NCBI GenBank assembly: GCA_963978905.1
Contig: OZ022259.1
Span: 26,510,068-26,574,067 of the forward strand
Direction: 5' to 3'
Length of the DNA stretch: 64,000 nt
Origin: Trichostrongylus colubriformis
Taxonomy: Eukaryota > Nematoda > Chromadorea > Rhabditida > Trichostrongylidae
Part shown: positions 1 through 8,342 of the stretch, piece after piece
Position numbering within the stretch: position 1 is the stretch's first letter
Layout of the letters: each line of letters begins with the position of its first letter
Made by a program: the position numbers and the translations under genes
Notes under the pieces: generated by a model
What the model was told of the DNA's origin: nothing
Databases searched by the model: none
The model's input: only the letters and a program-made list of their open reading frames with translations

Positions 1-50
1 CATTGTAGAAAACAACGTCTAAGAGATAACAGCCGCAGTGGCAAAGTTGT

Positions 51-121
51 AGGTTCCGGGGAGATTTGAACTCCCTTGCAGGTTTCAGAGTCCTGAGTGC
101 TAACCGCTACACCACGGGACC
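51..121 (-). tRNA. tRNA-Gln(CUG) copy 1
   Basis: Class 2 acceptor with C4:A69 mismatch, three-base variable loop, no adjacent TTTT. A further A31:A39 mismatch lies in the anticodon stem, shared only with the copy at 570. Confidence 0.75.
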
Positions 122-223
122 GACAGCCGTTTCTTTCACAAATTTTCAAGATCTGATACCTTTATCGACACCATGAGAGAGGAGACAACGTCCAAGAAAT
201 AACAGTCGCAGTGGCAAAATTGT

Positions 224-294
224 AGGTCCCGGGGAGATTTGAACTCCCTTGCAGGATTCAGAGTCCTGAGTGCTAACCGCTACACCACGGGACC
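224..294 (-). tRNA. tRNA-Gln(CUG) copy 2
   Basis: Class 1, three-base variable loop, TTTT present. No lesion seen. Confidence 0.95.
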
Positions 295-396
295 GACAAC
301 CGTTTCTTTCACAAATTTTCAAGATCTGATACCTTTATCGACACCATGAGGGAGGAGACAACGTCCAAGAAATAACAGTCGCAGTGGCAAAATTGT

Positions 397-468
397 AGGT
401 CCCGGGGAGATTTGAACTCCCGTCGCAGGATTCAGAGTCCTGAGTGCTAACCGCTACACCACGGGACC
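397..468 (-). tRNA. tRNA-Gln(CUG) copy 3
   Basis: Class 1, four-base variable loop as in ordinary eukaryotic tRNA-Gln, TTTT present. No lesion seen. Confidence 0.97.
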
Positions 469-569
469 GACAACCGTTTCTTTCAGAAACTTTCAAGATC
501 TGATACCTTTATTGAGATCCATTGTAGAAAACAACGTCTAAGAGATAACAGCCGCAGTGGCAAAGTTGT

Positions 570-640
570 AGGTTCCGGGGAGATTTGAACTCCCTTGCAG
601 GTTTCAGAGTCCTGAGTGCTAACCGCTACACCACGGGACC
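570..640 (-). tRNA. tRNA-Gln(CUG) copy 4
   Basis: Class 2 with the same A31:A39 anticodon-stem mismatch as the copy at 51. No adjacent TTTT. Confidence 0.75.
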
Positions 641-742
641 GACAGCCGTTTCTTTCACAAATTTTCAAGATCTGATACCTTTATCGATACCATGAGACAG
701 GAAACAACGTCTAAGAGATAACAGTCGCAGTGGCAAAGTTGT

Positions 743-813
743 AGGTCCCGGGGCGATTTGAACTCCCTTGCAGGATTCAGAGTCCTGAGTGCTAACCGTT
801 ACACCACGAGACC
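743..813 (-). tRNA. tRNA-Gln(CUG) copy 5, T-stem variant
   Basis: Acceptor 3' strand is class 1, but T5 pairs with G68 as a wobble and the T stem has an A52:G62 mismatch. No TTTT beside the gene or in the flank before the next unit. Confidence 0.65.
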
Positions 814-914
814 GACAGCCGTTTCTTTCAGAAACTTTCAAGATCTGATACCTCTATTGATATCCATTGTAGAAAACAACGTCTAAGAGATAACAGCCGC
901 AGTGGCAAAGTTGT

Positions 915-985
915 AGGTTCCGGGGAGATTTGAACTCCCTTGCAGGATTCAGAGTCCTGAGTGCTAACCGCTACACCACGGGACC
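915..985 (-). tRNA. tRNA-Gln(CUG) copy 6
   Basis: Class 2, three-base variable loop, no adjacent TTTT; a GTTTTC tract lies about 50 bases downstream. Confidence 0.8.
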
Positions 986-1087
986 GACAGCCGTTTCTTT
1001 CACAAATTTTCAAGATCTGATACCTTTATGGATACCATGAGAGAGGAAACAGCGTCCGAGAAATAACAGTCGCAGTGGCAAAATTGT

Positions 1088-1158
1088 AGGTCCCGGGGAG
1101 ATTTGAACTCCCTTGCAGGATTCAGAGTCCTGAGTGCTAACCGCTACACCACGGGACC
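1088..1158 (-). tRNA. tRNA-Gln(CUG) copy 7
   Basis: Class 1, three-base variable loop, TTTT present. No lesion seen. Confidence 0.95.
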
Positions 1159-1259
1159 GACAACCGTTTCTTTCAGAAACTTTCAAGATCTGATACCTCT
1201 ATTGATATCCATTGTAGAAAACAACGTCTAAGAGATAACAGCCGCAGTGGCAAAGTTGT

Positions 1260-1330
1260 AGGTTCCGGGGAGATTTGAACTCCCTTGCAGGATTCAGAGT
1301 CCTGAGTGCTAACCGTTACATCACGAGACC
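1260..1330 (-). tRNA. tRNA-Gln(CUG) copy 8, damaged
   Basis: Class 2 plus a T5:G68 wobble and an A10:C25 mismatch in the D stem, which also alters the A box. Probably weak or inactive. Confidence 0.6.
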
Positions 1331-1432
1331 GACAGCCGTTTCTTTCACAAATTTTCAAGATCTGATACCTTTATCGACACCATGAGAGAGGAGACAACGT
1401 CCAAGAAATAACAGTCGCAGTGGCAAAATTGT

Positions 1433-1504
1433 AGGTCCCGGGGAGATTTGAACTCCCGTCGCAGGATTCAGAGTCCTGAGTGCTAACCGCTACACCACGG
1501 GACC
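1433..1504 (-). tRNA. tRNA-Gln(CUG) copy 9
   Basis: Class 1, four-base variable loop, TTTT present. No lesion seen. Confidence 0.97.
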
Positions 1505-1606
1505 GACAGCCGTTTCTTTCACAAATTTTCAAGATCTGATACCTTTATCGACACCATGAGAGAGGAGACAACGTCCAAGAAATAACAGTCGCAGTGGCAA
1601 AATTGT

Positions 1607-1677
1607 AGGTCCCGGGGAGATTTGAACTCCCTTGCAGGATTCAGAGTCCTGAGTGCTAACCGCTACACCACGGGACC
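1607..1677 (-). tRNA. tRNA-Gln(CUG) copy 10
   Basis: Class 1, three-base variable loop, TTTT present; gene body identical to the copy at 224. Confidence 0.95.
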
Positions 1678-1779
1678 GACAACCGTTTCTTTCACAAATT
1701 TTCAAGATCTGATACCTTTATCGACACCATGAGGGAGGAGACAACGTCCAAGAAATAACAGTCGCAGTGGCAAAATTGT

Positions 1780-1851
1780 AGGTCCCGGGGAGATTTGAAC
1801 TCCCGTCGCAGGATTCAGAGTCCTGAGTGCTAACCGCTACACCACGGGACC
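1780..1851 (-). tRNA. tRNA-Gln(CUG) copy 11
   Basis: Class 1, four-base variable loop, TTTT present. Start of a block duplicated at 3857. Confidence 0.97.
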
Positions 1852-1952
1852 GACAACCGTTTCTTTCAGAAACTTTCAAGATCTGATACCTCTATTGATA
1901 TCCAGTGTAGAAAACAACGTCTAAGAGATAACAGCCGCAGTGGCAAAGTTGT

Positions 1953-2023
1953 AGGCTCCGGGGAGATTTGAACTCCCTTGCAGGATTCAGAGTCCTGAGT
2001 GCTAACCGCTACACCACGGGACC
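1953..2023 (-). tRNA. tRNA-Gln(CUG) copy 12
   Basis: Class 2 variant ending CGGAGCC, so T3 pairs with G70 as a wobble next to the C4:A69 mismatch. No adjacent TTTT. Confidence 0.7.
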
Positions 2024-2125
2024 GACAACCGTTTCTTTCACAAATTTTCAAGATCTGATACCTTCGTCGACACCATGAGGGAGGAGACAACGTCCAAGAA
2101 ATAACAGTCGCAGTGGCAAAATTGT

Positions 2126-2197
2126 AGGTCCCGGGGAGATTTGAACTCCCGTCGCAGGATTCAGAGTCCTGAGTGCTAACCGCTACACCACGGGACC
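2126..2197 (-). tRNA. tRNA-Gln(CUG) copy 13
   Basis: Class 1, four-base variable loop, TTTT present. No lesion seen. Confidence 0.97.
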
Positions 2198-2299
2198 GAC
2201 AGCCGTTTCTTCCACAAATTTTCAAGATCTGATACCTTTATGGATACCATGAGAGAGGAAACAGCGTCCGAGAAATAACAGTCGCAGTGGCAAAATTGT

Positions 2300-2371
2300 A
2301 GGTCCCGGGGAGATTTGAACTCTCGTCGCAGGATTCAGAGTCCTGAGTGCTAACCGCTACACCACGGGACC
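2300..2371 (-). tRNA. tRNA-Gln(CUG) copy 14, T-stem mismatch
   Basis: Class 1 with TTTT, but one T-stem base is changed, giving an A50:C64 mismatch. The same change recurs in the copy at 4377. Confidence 0.8.
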
Positions 2372-2473
2372 GACAGCCGTTTCTTTCACAAATTTTCAAG
2401 ATCTGATACCTTTATCGACACCATGAGAGAGGAGACAACGTCCAAGAAATAACAGTCGCAGTGGCAAAATTGT

Positions 2474-2544
2474 AGGTCCCGGGGAGATTTGAACTCCCTT
2501 GCAGGATTCAGAGTCCTGAGTGCTAACCGTTACATCACGAGACC
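2474..2544 (-). tRNA. tRNA-Gln(CUG) copy 15, A-box variant
   Basis: Class 1 with TTTT, T5:G68 wobble and A10:C25 D-stem mismatch, as in the copies at 2992, 5414, 5931 and 6449. Confidence 0.7.
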
Positions 2545-2646
2545 GACAGCCGTTTCTTTCACAAATTTTCAAGATCTGATACCTTTATCGACACCATGAG
2601 AGAGGAGACAACGTCCAAGAAATAACAGTCGCAGTGGCAAAATTGT

Positions 2647-2717
2647 AGGTCCGGGGAGATTTGAACTCCCGTCGCAGGATTCAGAGTCCTGAGTGCTAAC
2701 CGCTACACCACGGGACC
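2647..2717 (-). pseudogene. tRNA-Gln(CUG) copy 16, acceptor deletion
   Basis: One C is missing from the 3' acceptor strand, leaving six bases to pair with seven. Four-base variable loop, TTTT present. Confidence 0.65.
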
Positions 2718-2818
2718 AACAACCGTTTCTCTCAGAACCTTTCAAGATCTGATACCTTTATTGATATCCATTGTAGAAAACAACGTCTAAGAGATAACAG
2801 CCGCAGTGGCAAAATTGT

Positions 2819-2889
2819 AGGTCCCGGGGAGATTTGAACTCCCTTGCAGGATTCAGAGTCCTGAGTGCTAACCGCTACACCACGGGACC
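2819..2889 (-). tRNA. tRNA-Gln(CUG) copy 17, hybrid unit
   Basis: A class 1 gene with TTTT sits in the flank normally found with class 2 genes. This is the clearest sign of recombination or conversion between unit types. Confidence 0.95.
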
Positions 2890-2991
2890 GACAACCGTTT
2901 CTTTCACAAATTTTCAAGATCTGATACCTTTATCGACACCATGAGAGAGGAGACAACGTCCAAGAAATAACAGTCGCAGTGGCAAAATTGT

Positions 2992-3062
2992 AGGTCCCGG
3001 GAAGATTTGAACTCCCTTGCAGGATTCAGAGTCCTGAGTGCTAACCGTTACATCACGAGACC
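2992..3062 (-). tRNA. tRNA-Gln(CUG) copy 18, A-box variant
   Basis: T5:G68 wobble, A10:C25 mismatch and a G51:T63 wobble in the T stem. TTTT present. Confidence 0.65.
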
Positions 3063-3164
3063 GACAGCCGTTTCTTTCACAAATTTTCAAGATCTGATAC
3101 CTTTATCGATACCATGAGATAGGAAACAACGTCTAAGAGATAACAGTCGCAGTGGCAAAGTTGT

Positions 3165-3234
3165 AGGTTCCGGGGAGATTTAACTCCCTTGCAGGATTCA
3201 GAGTCCTGAGCGCTAACCGCTACACCACGGGACC
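3165..3234 (-). pseudogene. tRNA-Gln(CUG) copy 19, T-loop deletion
   Basis: Class 2 with one base deleted from the T loop, which also breaks the B box, and a T11:G24 wobble. No TTTT. The same lesions recur at 5587, so this dead unit was copied with its neighbours. Confidence 0.75.
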
Positions 3235-3335
3235 GACAACCGTTTCTTTCAGAAACTTTCAAGATCTGATACCTCTATTGATATCCATTGTAGAAAACAA
3301 CGTCTAAGAGACAACAGCCGCAGTGGCAAAGTTGT

Positions 3336-3406
3336 AGGTTCCGGGGAGATTTGAACTCCCTTGCAGGATTCAGAGTCCTGAGTGCTAACCGCTACACCAC
3401 GGGACC
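3336..3406 (-). tRNA. tRNA-Gln(CUG) copy 20
   Basis: Class 2, three-base variable loop, no adjacent TTTT. Confidence 0.8.
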
Positions 3407-3508
3407 GACAACCGTTTCTTTCACAAATTTTCAAGATCTGATACCTTTGTCGACACCATGAGAGAGGAGACAACGTCCAAGAAATAACAGTCGCAGTGGC
3501 AAAATTGT

Positions 3509-3580
3509 AGGTCCCGGGGAGATTTGAACTCCCGTCGCAGGATTCAGAGTCCTGAGTGCTAACCGCTACACCACGGGACC
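3509..3580 (-). tRNA. tRNA-Gln(CUG) copy 21
   Basis: Class 1, four-base variable loop, TTTT present. No lesion seen. Confidence 0.97.
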
Positions 3581-3682
3581 GACAGCCGTTTCTTCCACAA
3601 ATTTTCAAGATCTGATACCTTTATCGACACCATGAGAGAGGAGACAACGTCCAAGAAATAACAGTCGCAGTGGCAAAATTGT

Positions 3683-3754
3683 AGGTCCCGGGGAGATTTG
3701 AACTCCCGTCGCAGGATTCAGAGTCCTGAGTGCTAACCGCTACACCACGGGACC
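3683..3754 (-). tRNA. tRNA-Gln(CUG) copy 22
   Basis: Class 1, four-base variable loop, TTTT present. No lesion seen. Confidence 0.97.
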
Positions 3755-3856
3755 GACAACCGTTTCTTTCACAAATTTTCAAGATCTGATACCTTTATCG
3801 ACACCATGAGGGAGGAGACAACGTCCAAGAAATAACAGTCGCAGTGGCAAAATTGT

Positions 3857-3928
3857 AGGTCCCGGGGAGATTTGAACTCCCGTCGCAGGATTCAGAGTCC
3901 TGAGTGCTAACCGCTACACCACGGGACC
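3857..3928 (-). tRNA. tRNA-Gln(CUG) copy 23
   Basis: Class 1, four-base variable loop, TTTT present; counterpart of the copy at 1780 in the duplicated block. Confidence 0.97.
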
Positions 3929-4029
3929 GACAACCGTTTCTTTCAGAAACTTTCAAGATCTGATACCTCTATTGATATCCAGTGTAGAAAACAACGTCTA
4001 AGAGATAACAGCCGCAGTGGCAAAGTTGT

Positions 4030-4100
4030 AGGTTCCGGGGAGATTTGAACTCCCTTGCAGGATTCAGAGTCCTGAGTGCTAACCGCTACACCACGGGACC
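4030..4100 (-). tRNA. tRNA-Gln(CUG) copy 24
   Basis: Class 2, three-base variable loop, no adjacent TTTT; counterpart of the copy at 1953 but without its T3:G70 change. Confidence 0.8.
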
Positions 4101-4202
4101 GACAACCGTTTCTTTCACAAATTTTCAAGATCTGATACCTTCGTCGACACCATGAGGGAGGAGACAACGTCCAAGAAATAACAGTCGCAGTGGCAAAATT
4201 GT

Positions 4203-4274
4203 AGGTCCCGGGGAGATTTGAACTCCCGTCGCAGGATTCAGAGTCCTGAGTGCTAACCGCTACACCACGGGACC
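4203..4274 (-). tRNA. tRNA-Gln(CUG) copy 25
   Basis: Class 1, four-base variable loop, TTTT present. No lesion seen. Confidence 0.97.
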
Positions 4275-4376
4275 GACAGCCGTTTCTTCCACAAATTTTC
4301 AAGATCTGATACCTTTATGGATACCATGAGAGAGGAAACAGCGTCCGAGAAATAACAGTCGCAGTGGCAAAATTGT

Positions 4377-4448
4377 AGGTCCCGGGGAGATTTGAACTCT
4401 CGTCGCAGGATTCAGAGTCCTGAGTGCTAACCGCTACACCACGGGACC
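4377..4448 (-). tRNA. tRNA-Gln(CUG) copy 26, T-stem mismatch
   Basis: Same A50:C64 T-stem mismatch as the copy at 2300, marking the duplicated block. TTTT present. Confidence 0.8.
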
Positions 4449-4549
4449 GACAGCCGTTTCTTTCACAAATTTTCAAGATCTGATACCTTATCGATACCAT
4501 GAGACAGGAAACAACGTCTAAGAGATAACAGTCGCAGTGGCAAAGTTGT

Positions 4550-4621
4550 AGGTCCCGGGGAGATTTGAACTCCCGTCGCAGGATTCAGAGTCCTGAGTGC
4601 TAACCGCTACACCACGGGACG
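4550..4621 (-). tRNA. tRNA-Gln(CUG) copy 27, first base changed
   Basis: The first base is C instead of G, so pair 1:72 is lost. Otherwise class 1, four-base variable loop. No TTTT before the next unit. Confidence 0.65.
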
Positions 4622-4723
4622 GACAGCCGTTTCTTTCACAAATTTTCAAGATCTGATACCTTTATCGATACCATGAGACAGGAAACAACGTCTAAGAGAT
4701 AACAGTCGCAGTGGCAAAGTTGT

Positions 4724-4794
4724 AGGTCCCGGGGAGATTTGAACTCCCTTGCAGGATTCAGAGTCCTGAGTGCTAACCGCTACACCACGGGACC
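4724..4794 (-). tRNA. tRNA-Gln(CUG) copy 28
   Basis: Class 1 gene body with a three-base variable loop, but TTT only and no TTTT in its downstream flank. Confidence 0.85.
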
Positions 4795-4895
4795 GACAAC
4801 CGTTTCTTTCAGAAACTTTCGAGATCTGATACCTTTATTGAGATCCATTGTAGAAAACAACGTCTAAGAGATAACAGCCGCAGTGGCAAAGTTGT

Positions 4896-4966
4896 AGGTT
4901 CCGGGGAGATTTGAACTCCCTTGCAGGATTCAGAGTCCTGAGTGCTAACCGCTACACCACGGGACC
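4896..4966 (-). tRNA. tRNA-Gln(CUG) copy 29
   Basis: Class 2, three-base variable loop, no adjacent TTTT. Confidence 0.8.
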
Positions 4967-5068
4967 GACAGCCGTTTCTTTCACAAATTTTCAAGATCTG
5001 ATACCTTTATCGATACCATGAGACAGGAAACAACGTCTAAGAGATAACAGTCGCAGTGGCAAAGTTGT

Positions 5069-5139
5069 AGGTCCCGGGGAGATTTGAACTCCCTTGCAGG
5101 ATTCAGAGTCCTGAGTGCTAACCGCTACACCACGGGACC
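5069..5139 (-). tRNA. tRNA-Gln(CUG) copy 30
   Basis: Class 1 body without TTTT, like the copy at 4724. Confidence 0.85.
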
Positions 5140-5240
5140 GACAACCGTTTCTTTCAGAAACTTTCAAGATCTGATACCTTCATTGATATCCATTGTAGAA
5201 AACAACGTCTAAGAGATAACAGCCGCAGTGGCAAAGTTGT

Positions 5241-5311
5241 AGGTTCCGGGGAGATTTGAACTCCCTTGCAGGATTCAGAGTCCTGAGTGCTAACCGCTAC
5301 ACCACGGGACC
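5241..5311 (-). tRNA. tRNA-Gln(CUG) copy 31
   Basis: Class 2, three-base variable loop, no adjacent TTTT. Confidence 0.8.
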
Positions 5312-5413
5312 GACAGCCGTTTCTTTCACAAATTTTCAAGATCTGATACCTTTATCGACACCATGAGAGAGGAGACAACGTCCAAGAAATAACAGTCGCA
5401 GTGGCAAAATTGT

Positions 5414-5484
5414 AGGTCCCGGGGAGATTTGAACTCCCTTGCAGGATTCAGAGTCCTGAGTGCTAACCGTTACATCACGAGACC
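5414..5484 (-). tRNA. tRNA-Gln(CUG) copy 32, A-box variant
   Basis: Class 1 with TTTT; T5:G68 wobble and A10:C25 mismatch. Confidence 0.7.
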
Positions 5485-5586
5485 GACAGCCGTTTCTTTC
5501 ACAAATTTTCAAGATCTGATACCTTTATCGATACCATGAGATAGGAAACAACGTCTAAGAGATAACAGTCGCAGTGGCAAAGTTGT

Positions 5587-5656
5587 AGGTTCCGGGGAGA
5601 TTTAACTCCCTTGCAGGATTCAGAGTCCTGAGCGCTAACCGCTACACCACGGGACC
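5587..5656 (-). pseudogene. tRNA-Gln(CUG) copy 33, T-loop deletion
   Basis: Carries the same T-loop deletion and T11:G24 wobble as the copy at 3165, in a duplicated block. Confidence 0.75.
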
Positions 5657-5757
5657 GACAACCGTTTCTTTCAGAAACTTTCAAGATCTGATACCTCTAT
5701 TGATATCCATTGTAGAAAACAACGTCTAAGAGATAACAGCCGCAGTGGCAAAGTTGT

Positions 5758-5828
5758 AGGTTCCGGGGAGATTTGAACTCCCTTGCAGGATTCAGAGTCC
5801 TGAGTGCTAACCGCTACACCACGGGACC
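5758..5828 (-). tRNA. tRNA-Gln(CUG) copy 34
   Basis: Class 2, three-base variable loop, no adjacent TTTT. Confidence 0.8.
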
Positions 5829-5930
5829 GACAGCCGTTTCTTTCACAAATTTTCAAGATCTGATACCTTTATCGATACCATGAGACAGGAAACAACGTCT
5901 AAGAGATAACAGTCGCAGTGGCAAAATTGT

Positions 5931-6001
5931 AGGTCCCGGGGAGATTTGAACTCCCTTGCAGGATTCAGAGTCCTGAGTGCTAACCGTTACATCACGAGAC
6001 C
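5931..6001 (-). tRNA. tRNA-Gln(CUG) copy 35, A-box variant
   Basis: T5:G68 wobble and A10:C25 mismatch; TTTT present although it sits in the flank type that usually lacks it. Confidence 0.7.
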
Positions 6002-6103
6002 GACAGCCGTTTCTTTCACAAATTTTCAAGATCTGATACCTTTATCGACACCATGAGAGAGGAGACAACGTCCAAGAAATAACAGTCGCAGTGGCAAAAT
6101 TGT

Positions 6104-6174
6104 AGGTCCCGGGGAGATTTGAACTCCCTTGCAGGATTCAGAGTCCTGAGTGCTAACCGCTACACCACGGGACC
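6104..6174 (-). tRNA. tRNA-Gln(CUG) copy 36
   Basis: Class 1, three-base variable loop, TTTT present. No lesion seen. Confidence 0.95.
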
Positions 6175-6275
6175 GACAACCGTTTCTTTCAGAAACTTTC
6201 GAGATCTGATACCTTTATTGAGATCCATTGTAGAAAACAACGTCTAAGAGATAACAGCCGCAGTGGCAAAGTTGT

Positions 6276-6346
6276 AGGTTCCGGGGAGATTTGAACTCCC
6301 TTGCAGGATTCAGAGTCCTGAGTGCTAACCGCTACACCACGGGACC
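6276..6346 (-). tRNA. tRNA-Gln(CUG) copy 37
   Basis: Class 2, no adjacent TTTT. First of a run of class 2 genes spaced about 518 bp (6276, 6794, 7314, 7833). Confidence 0.8.
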
Positions 6347-6448
6347 GACAGCCGTTTCTTTCACAAATTTTCAAGATCTGATACCTTTATCGACACCATG
6401 AGAGAGGAGACAACGTCCAAGAAATAACAGTCGCAGTGGCAAAATTGT

Positions 6449-6519
6449 AGGTCCCGGGGAGATTTGAACTCCCTTGCAGGATTCAGAGTCCTGAGTGCTA
6501 ACCGTTACATCACGAGACC
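6449..6519 (-). tRNA. tRNA-Gln(CUG) copy 38, A-box variant
   Basis: Class 1 with TTTT; T5:G68 wobble and A10:C25 mismatch. Confidence 0.7.
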
Positions 6520-6621
6520 GACAGCCGTTTCTTTCACAAATTTTCAAGATCTGATACCTTTATCGACGCCATGAGAGAGGAGACAACGTCCAAGAAATAA
6601 CAGTCGCAGTGGCAAAATTGT

Positions 6622-6692
6622 AGGTCCCGGGGAGATTTGAACTCCCTTGCAGGATTCAGAGTCCTGAGTGCTAACCGCTACACCACGGGACC
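6622..6692 (-). tRNA. tRNA-Gln(CUG) copy 39
   Basis: Class 1, three-base variable loop, TTTT present. No lesion seen. Confidence 0.95.
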
Positions 6693-6793
6693 GACAACCG
6701 TTTCTTTCAGAAACTTTCAAGATCTGATACCTTTATTGATATCCATTGTAGAAAACAACGTCTAAGAGATAACAGCCGCAGTGGCAAAGTTGT

Positions 6794-6864
6794 AGGTTCC
6801 GGGGAGATTTGAACTCCCTTGCAGGATTCAGAGTCCTGAGTGCTAACCGCTACACCACGGGACC
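6794..6864 (-). tRNA. tRNA-Gln(CUG) copy 40
   Basis: Class 2, three-base variable loop, no adjacent TTTT. Confidence 0.8.
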
Positions 6865-6966
6865 GACAGCCGTTTCTTTCACAAATTTTCAAGATCTGAT
6901 ACCTTTATCGACACCATGAGAGAGGAGACAACGTCCAAGAAATAACAGTCGCAGTGGCAAAATGGT

Positions 6967-7038
6967 AGGTCCCGGGGAGATTTGAACTCCCGTCGCAGGA
7001 TTCAGAGTCCTGAGTGCTAACCGCTACACCACGGGACC
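6967..7038 (-). tRNA. tRNA-Gln(CUG) copy 41
   Basis: Class 1, four-base variable loop, TTTT kept although one neighbouring base differs. Confidence 0.96.
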
Positions 7039-7140
7039 GACAACCGTTTCTTTCACAAATTTTCAAGATCTGATACCTTTATCGACACCATGAGGGAGGA
7101 GACAACGTCCAAGAAATAACAGTCGCAGTGGCAAAATTGT

Positions 7141-7212
7141 AGGTCCCGGGGAGATTTGAACTCCCGTCGCAGGATTCAGAGTCCTGAGTGCTAACCGCTA
7201 CACCACGGGACC
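7141..7212 (-). tRNA. tRNA-Gln(CUG) copy 42
   Basis: Class 1, four-base variable loop, TTTT present. No lesion seen. Confidence 0.97.
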
Positions 7213-7313
7213 GACAACCGTTTCTTTCAGAAACTTTCAAGATCTGATACCTCTATTGATATCCAGTGTAGAAAACAACGTCTAAGAGATAACAGCCGCA
7301 GTGGCAAAGTTGT

Positions 7314-7384
7314 AGGTTCCGGGGAGATTTGAACTCCCTTGCAGGATTCAGAGTCCTGAGTGCTAACCGCTACACCACGGTACC
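7314..7384 (-). tRNA. tRNA-Gln(CUG) copy 43, 4:69 changed on both strands
   Basis: Class 2 with a further change of base 4 to A, giving A4:A69. No TTTT. Confidence 0.6.
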
Positions 7385-7486
7385 GACAACCGTTTCTTTC
7401 ACAAATTTTCAAGATCTGATACCTTTATCGACACCATGAGGGAGGAGACAACGTCCAAGAAATAACAGTCGCAGTGGCAAAATTGT

Positions 7487-7558
7487 AGGTCCCGGGGAGA
7501 TTTGAACTCCCGTCGCAGGATTCAGAGTCCTGAGTGCTAACCGCCACACCACGGGACC
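7487..7558 (-). tRNA. tRNA-Gln(CUG) copy 44, base 14 changed
   Basis: Class 1, four-base variable loop, TTTT present, but A14 is G. A14 normally pairs with T8 in the tertiary core and lies in the A box, so function is doubtful. Confidence 0.65.
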
Positions 7559-7660
7559 GACAGCCGTTTCTTTCACAAATTTTCAAGATCTGATACCTTT
7601 ATCGATACCATGAGACAGGAAACAACGTCTAAGAGATAACAGTCGCAGTGGCAAAGTTGT

Positions 7661-7731
7661 AGGTCCCGGGGAGATTTGAACTCCCTTGCAGGATTCAGAG
7701 TCCTGAGTGCTAACCGCTACACCACGGGACC
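7661..7731 (-). tRNA. tRNA-Gln(CUG) copy 45
   Basis: Class 1 body, three-base variable loop, no TTTT in the flank. Confidence 0.85.
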
Positions 7732-7832
7732 GACAACCGTTTCTTTCAGAAACTTTCGAGATCTGATACCTTTATTGAGATCCATTGTAGAAAACAACGT
7801 CTAAGAGATAACAGCCGCAGTGGCAAAGTTGT

Positions 7833-7903
7833 AGGTTCCGGGGAGATTTGAACTCCCTTGCAGGATTCAGAGTCCTGAGTGCTAACCGCTACACCACGAG
7901 ACC
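7833..7903 (-). tRNA. tRNA-Gln(CUG) copy 46
   Basis: Class 2 with an added T5:G68 wobble. No adjacent TTTT. Confidence 0.7.
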
Positions 7904-8004
7904 GACAGCCGTTTCTTTCAGAAACTTTCAAGATCTGATACATATATTGATATCCATTGTAGAAAACAGCGTCCGAGAAATAACAGTCGCAGTGGCAAAA
8001 TTGT

Positions 8005-8076
8005 AGGTCCCGGGGAGATTTGAACTCCCGTCGCAGGATTCAGAGTCCTGAGTGCTAACCGCTACACCACGGGACC
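8005..8076 (-). tRNA. tRNA-Gln(CUG) copy 47
   Basis: Class 1, four-base variable loop, TTTT present. Last intact-looking copy before the array edge. Confidence 0.97.
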
Positions 8077-8177
8077 GACAACCGTTTCTTTCGGAAACTT
8101 TCAAGATCTGATACCTCTATTGATATCCATTGTAGAAAACAACGTCTAAGAGATAACAGCCGCAGTGGCAAAGTTGT

Positions 8178-8248
8178 AGGTTCCGGGGAGATTTGAACTC
8201 CCTTGCAGGATTCAGAGTCCTGAGTGCTAACCGCTACACCACGGGGCC
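8178..8248 (-). pseudogene. tRNA-Gln(CUG) copy 48, two acceptor mismatches
   Basis: Class 2 with base 3 changed to C as well, so pairs 3:70 and 4:69 are both broken. It is the edge copy, where array units usually decay first. Confidence 0.65.
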
Positions 8249-8342
8249 GACAGCCGTTTCTTCCACAAATTTTCAAGATCTGATACCTTTATCGATACCA
8301 TGAGACAGGAAACAACGTCTAAGAGATAACAGCCGCAGTGGA

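Larger units (their letters stand above)
1..8342 (-). repeat. Tandem array of 48 tRNA-Gln(CUG) units, about 172 bp each
   Basis: Forty-eight head-to-tail units of 172-173 bp each carry one tRNA gene on the minus strand. The array enters from the left edge and stops in a partial unit at about 8283-8342. Anticodon loop CTCTGAA gives anticodon CUG, which reads CAG; A box, B box and the Gln discriminator T are present. Two acceptor classes alternate: class 1 (3' strand CGGGACC, fully paired) and class 2 (CGGAACC, giving a C4:A69 mismatch; 17 copies). Variable loops are three bases (CAA) or four (CGAC). Twenty-six copies have TTTT 5-8 bases past the gene; 22 have only TTT there. Larger blocks are duplicated, for example about 1690-2400 with 3765-4480, and about 2925-3300 with 5345-5720, which points to expansion by unequal exchange. 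Confidence 0.95.

Noticed and set aside
483..8276. Repeated 61- to 119-codon minus-strand frames with near-identical products
   Set aside because: They are translations of the tRNA units and their spacers; the same product recurs because the array repeats.
1..8342. CRISPR-like regular array
   Set aside because: Units are 172 bp, spacers are not unique, and each unit contains a foldable tRNA gene; the organism is a eukaryote.
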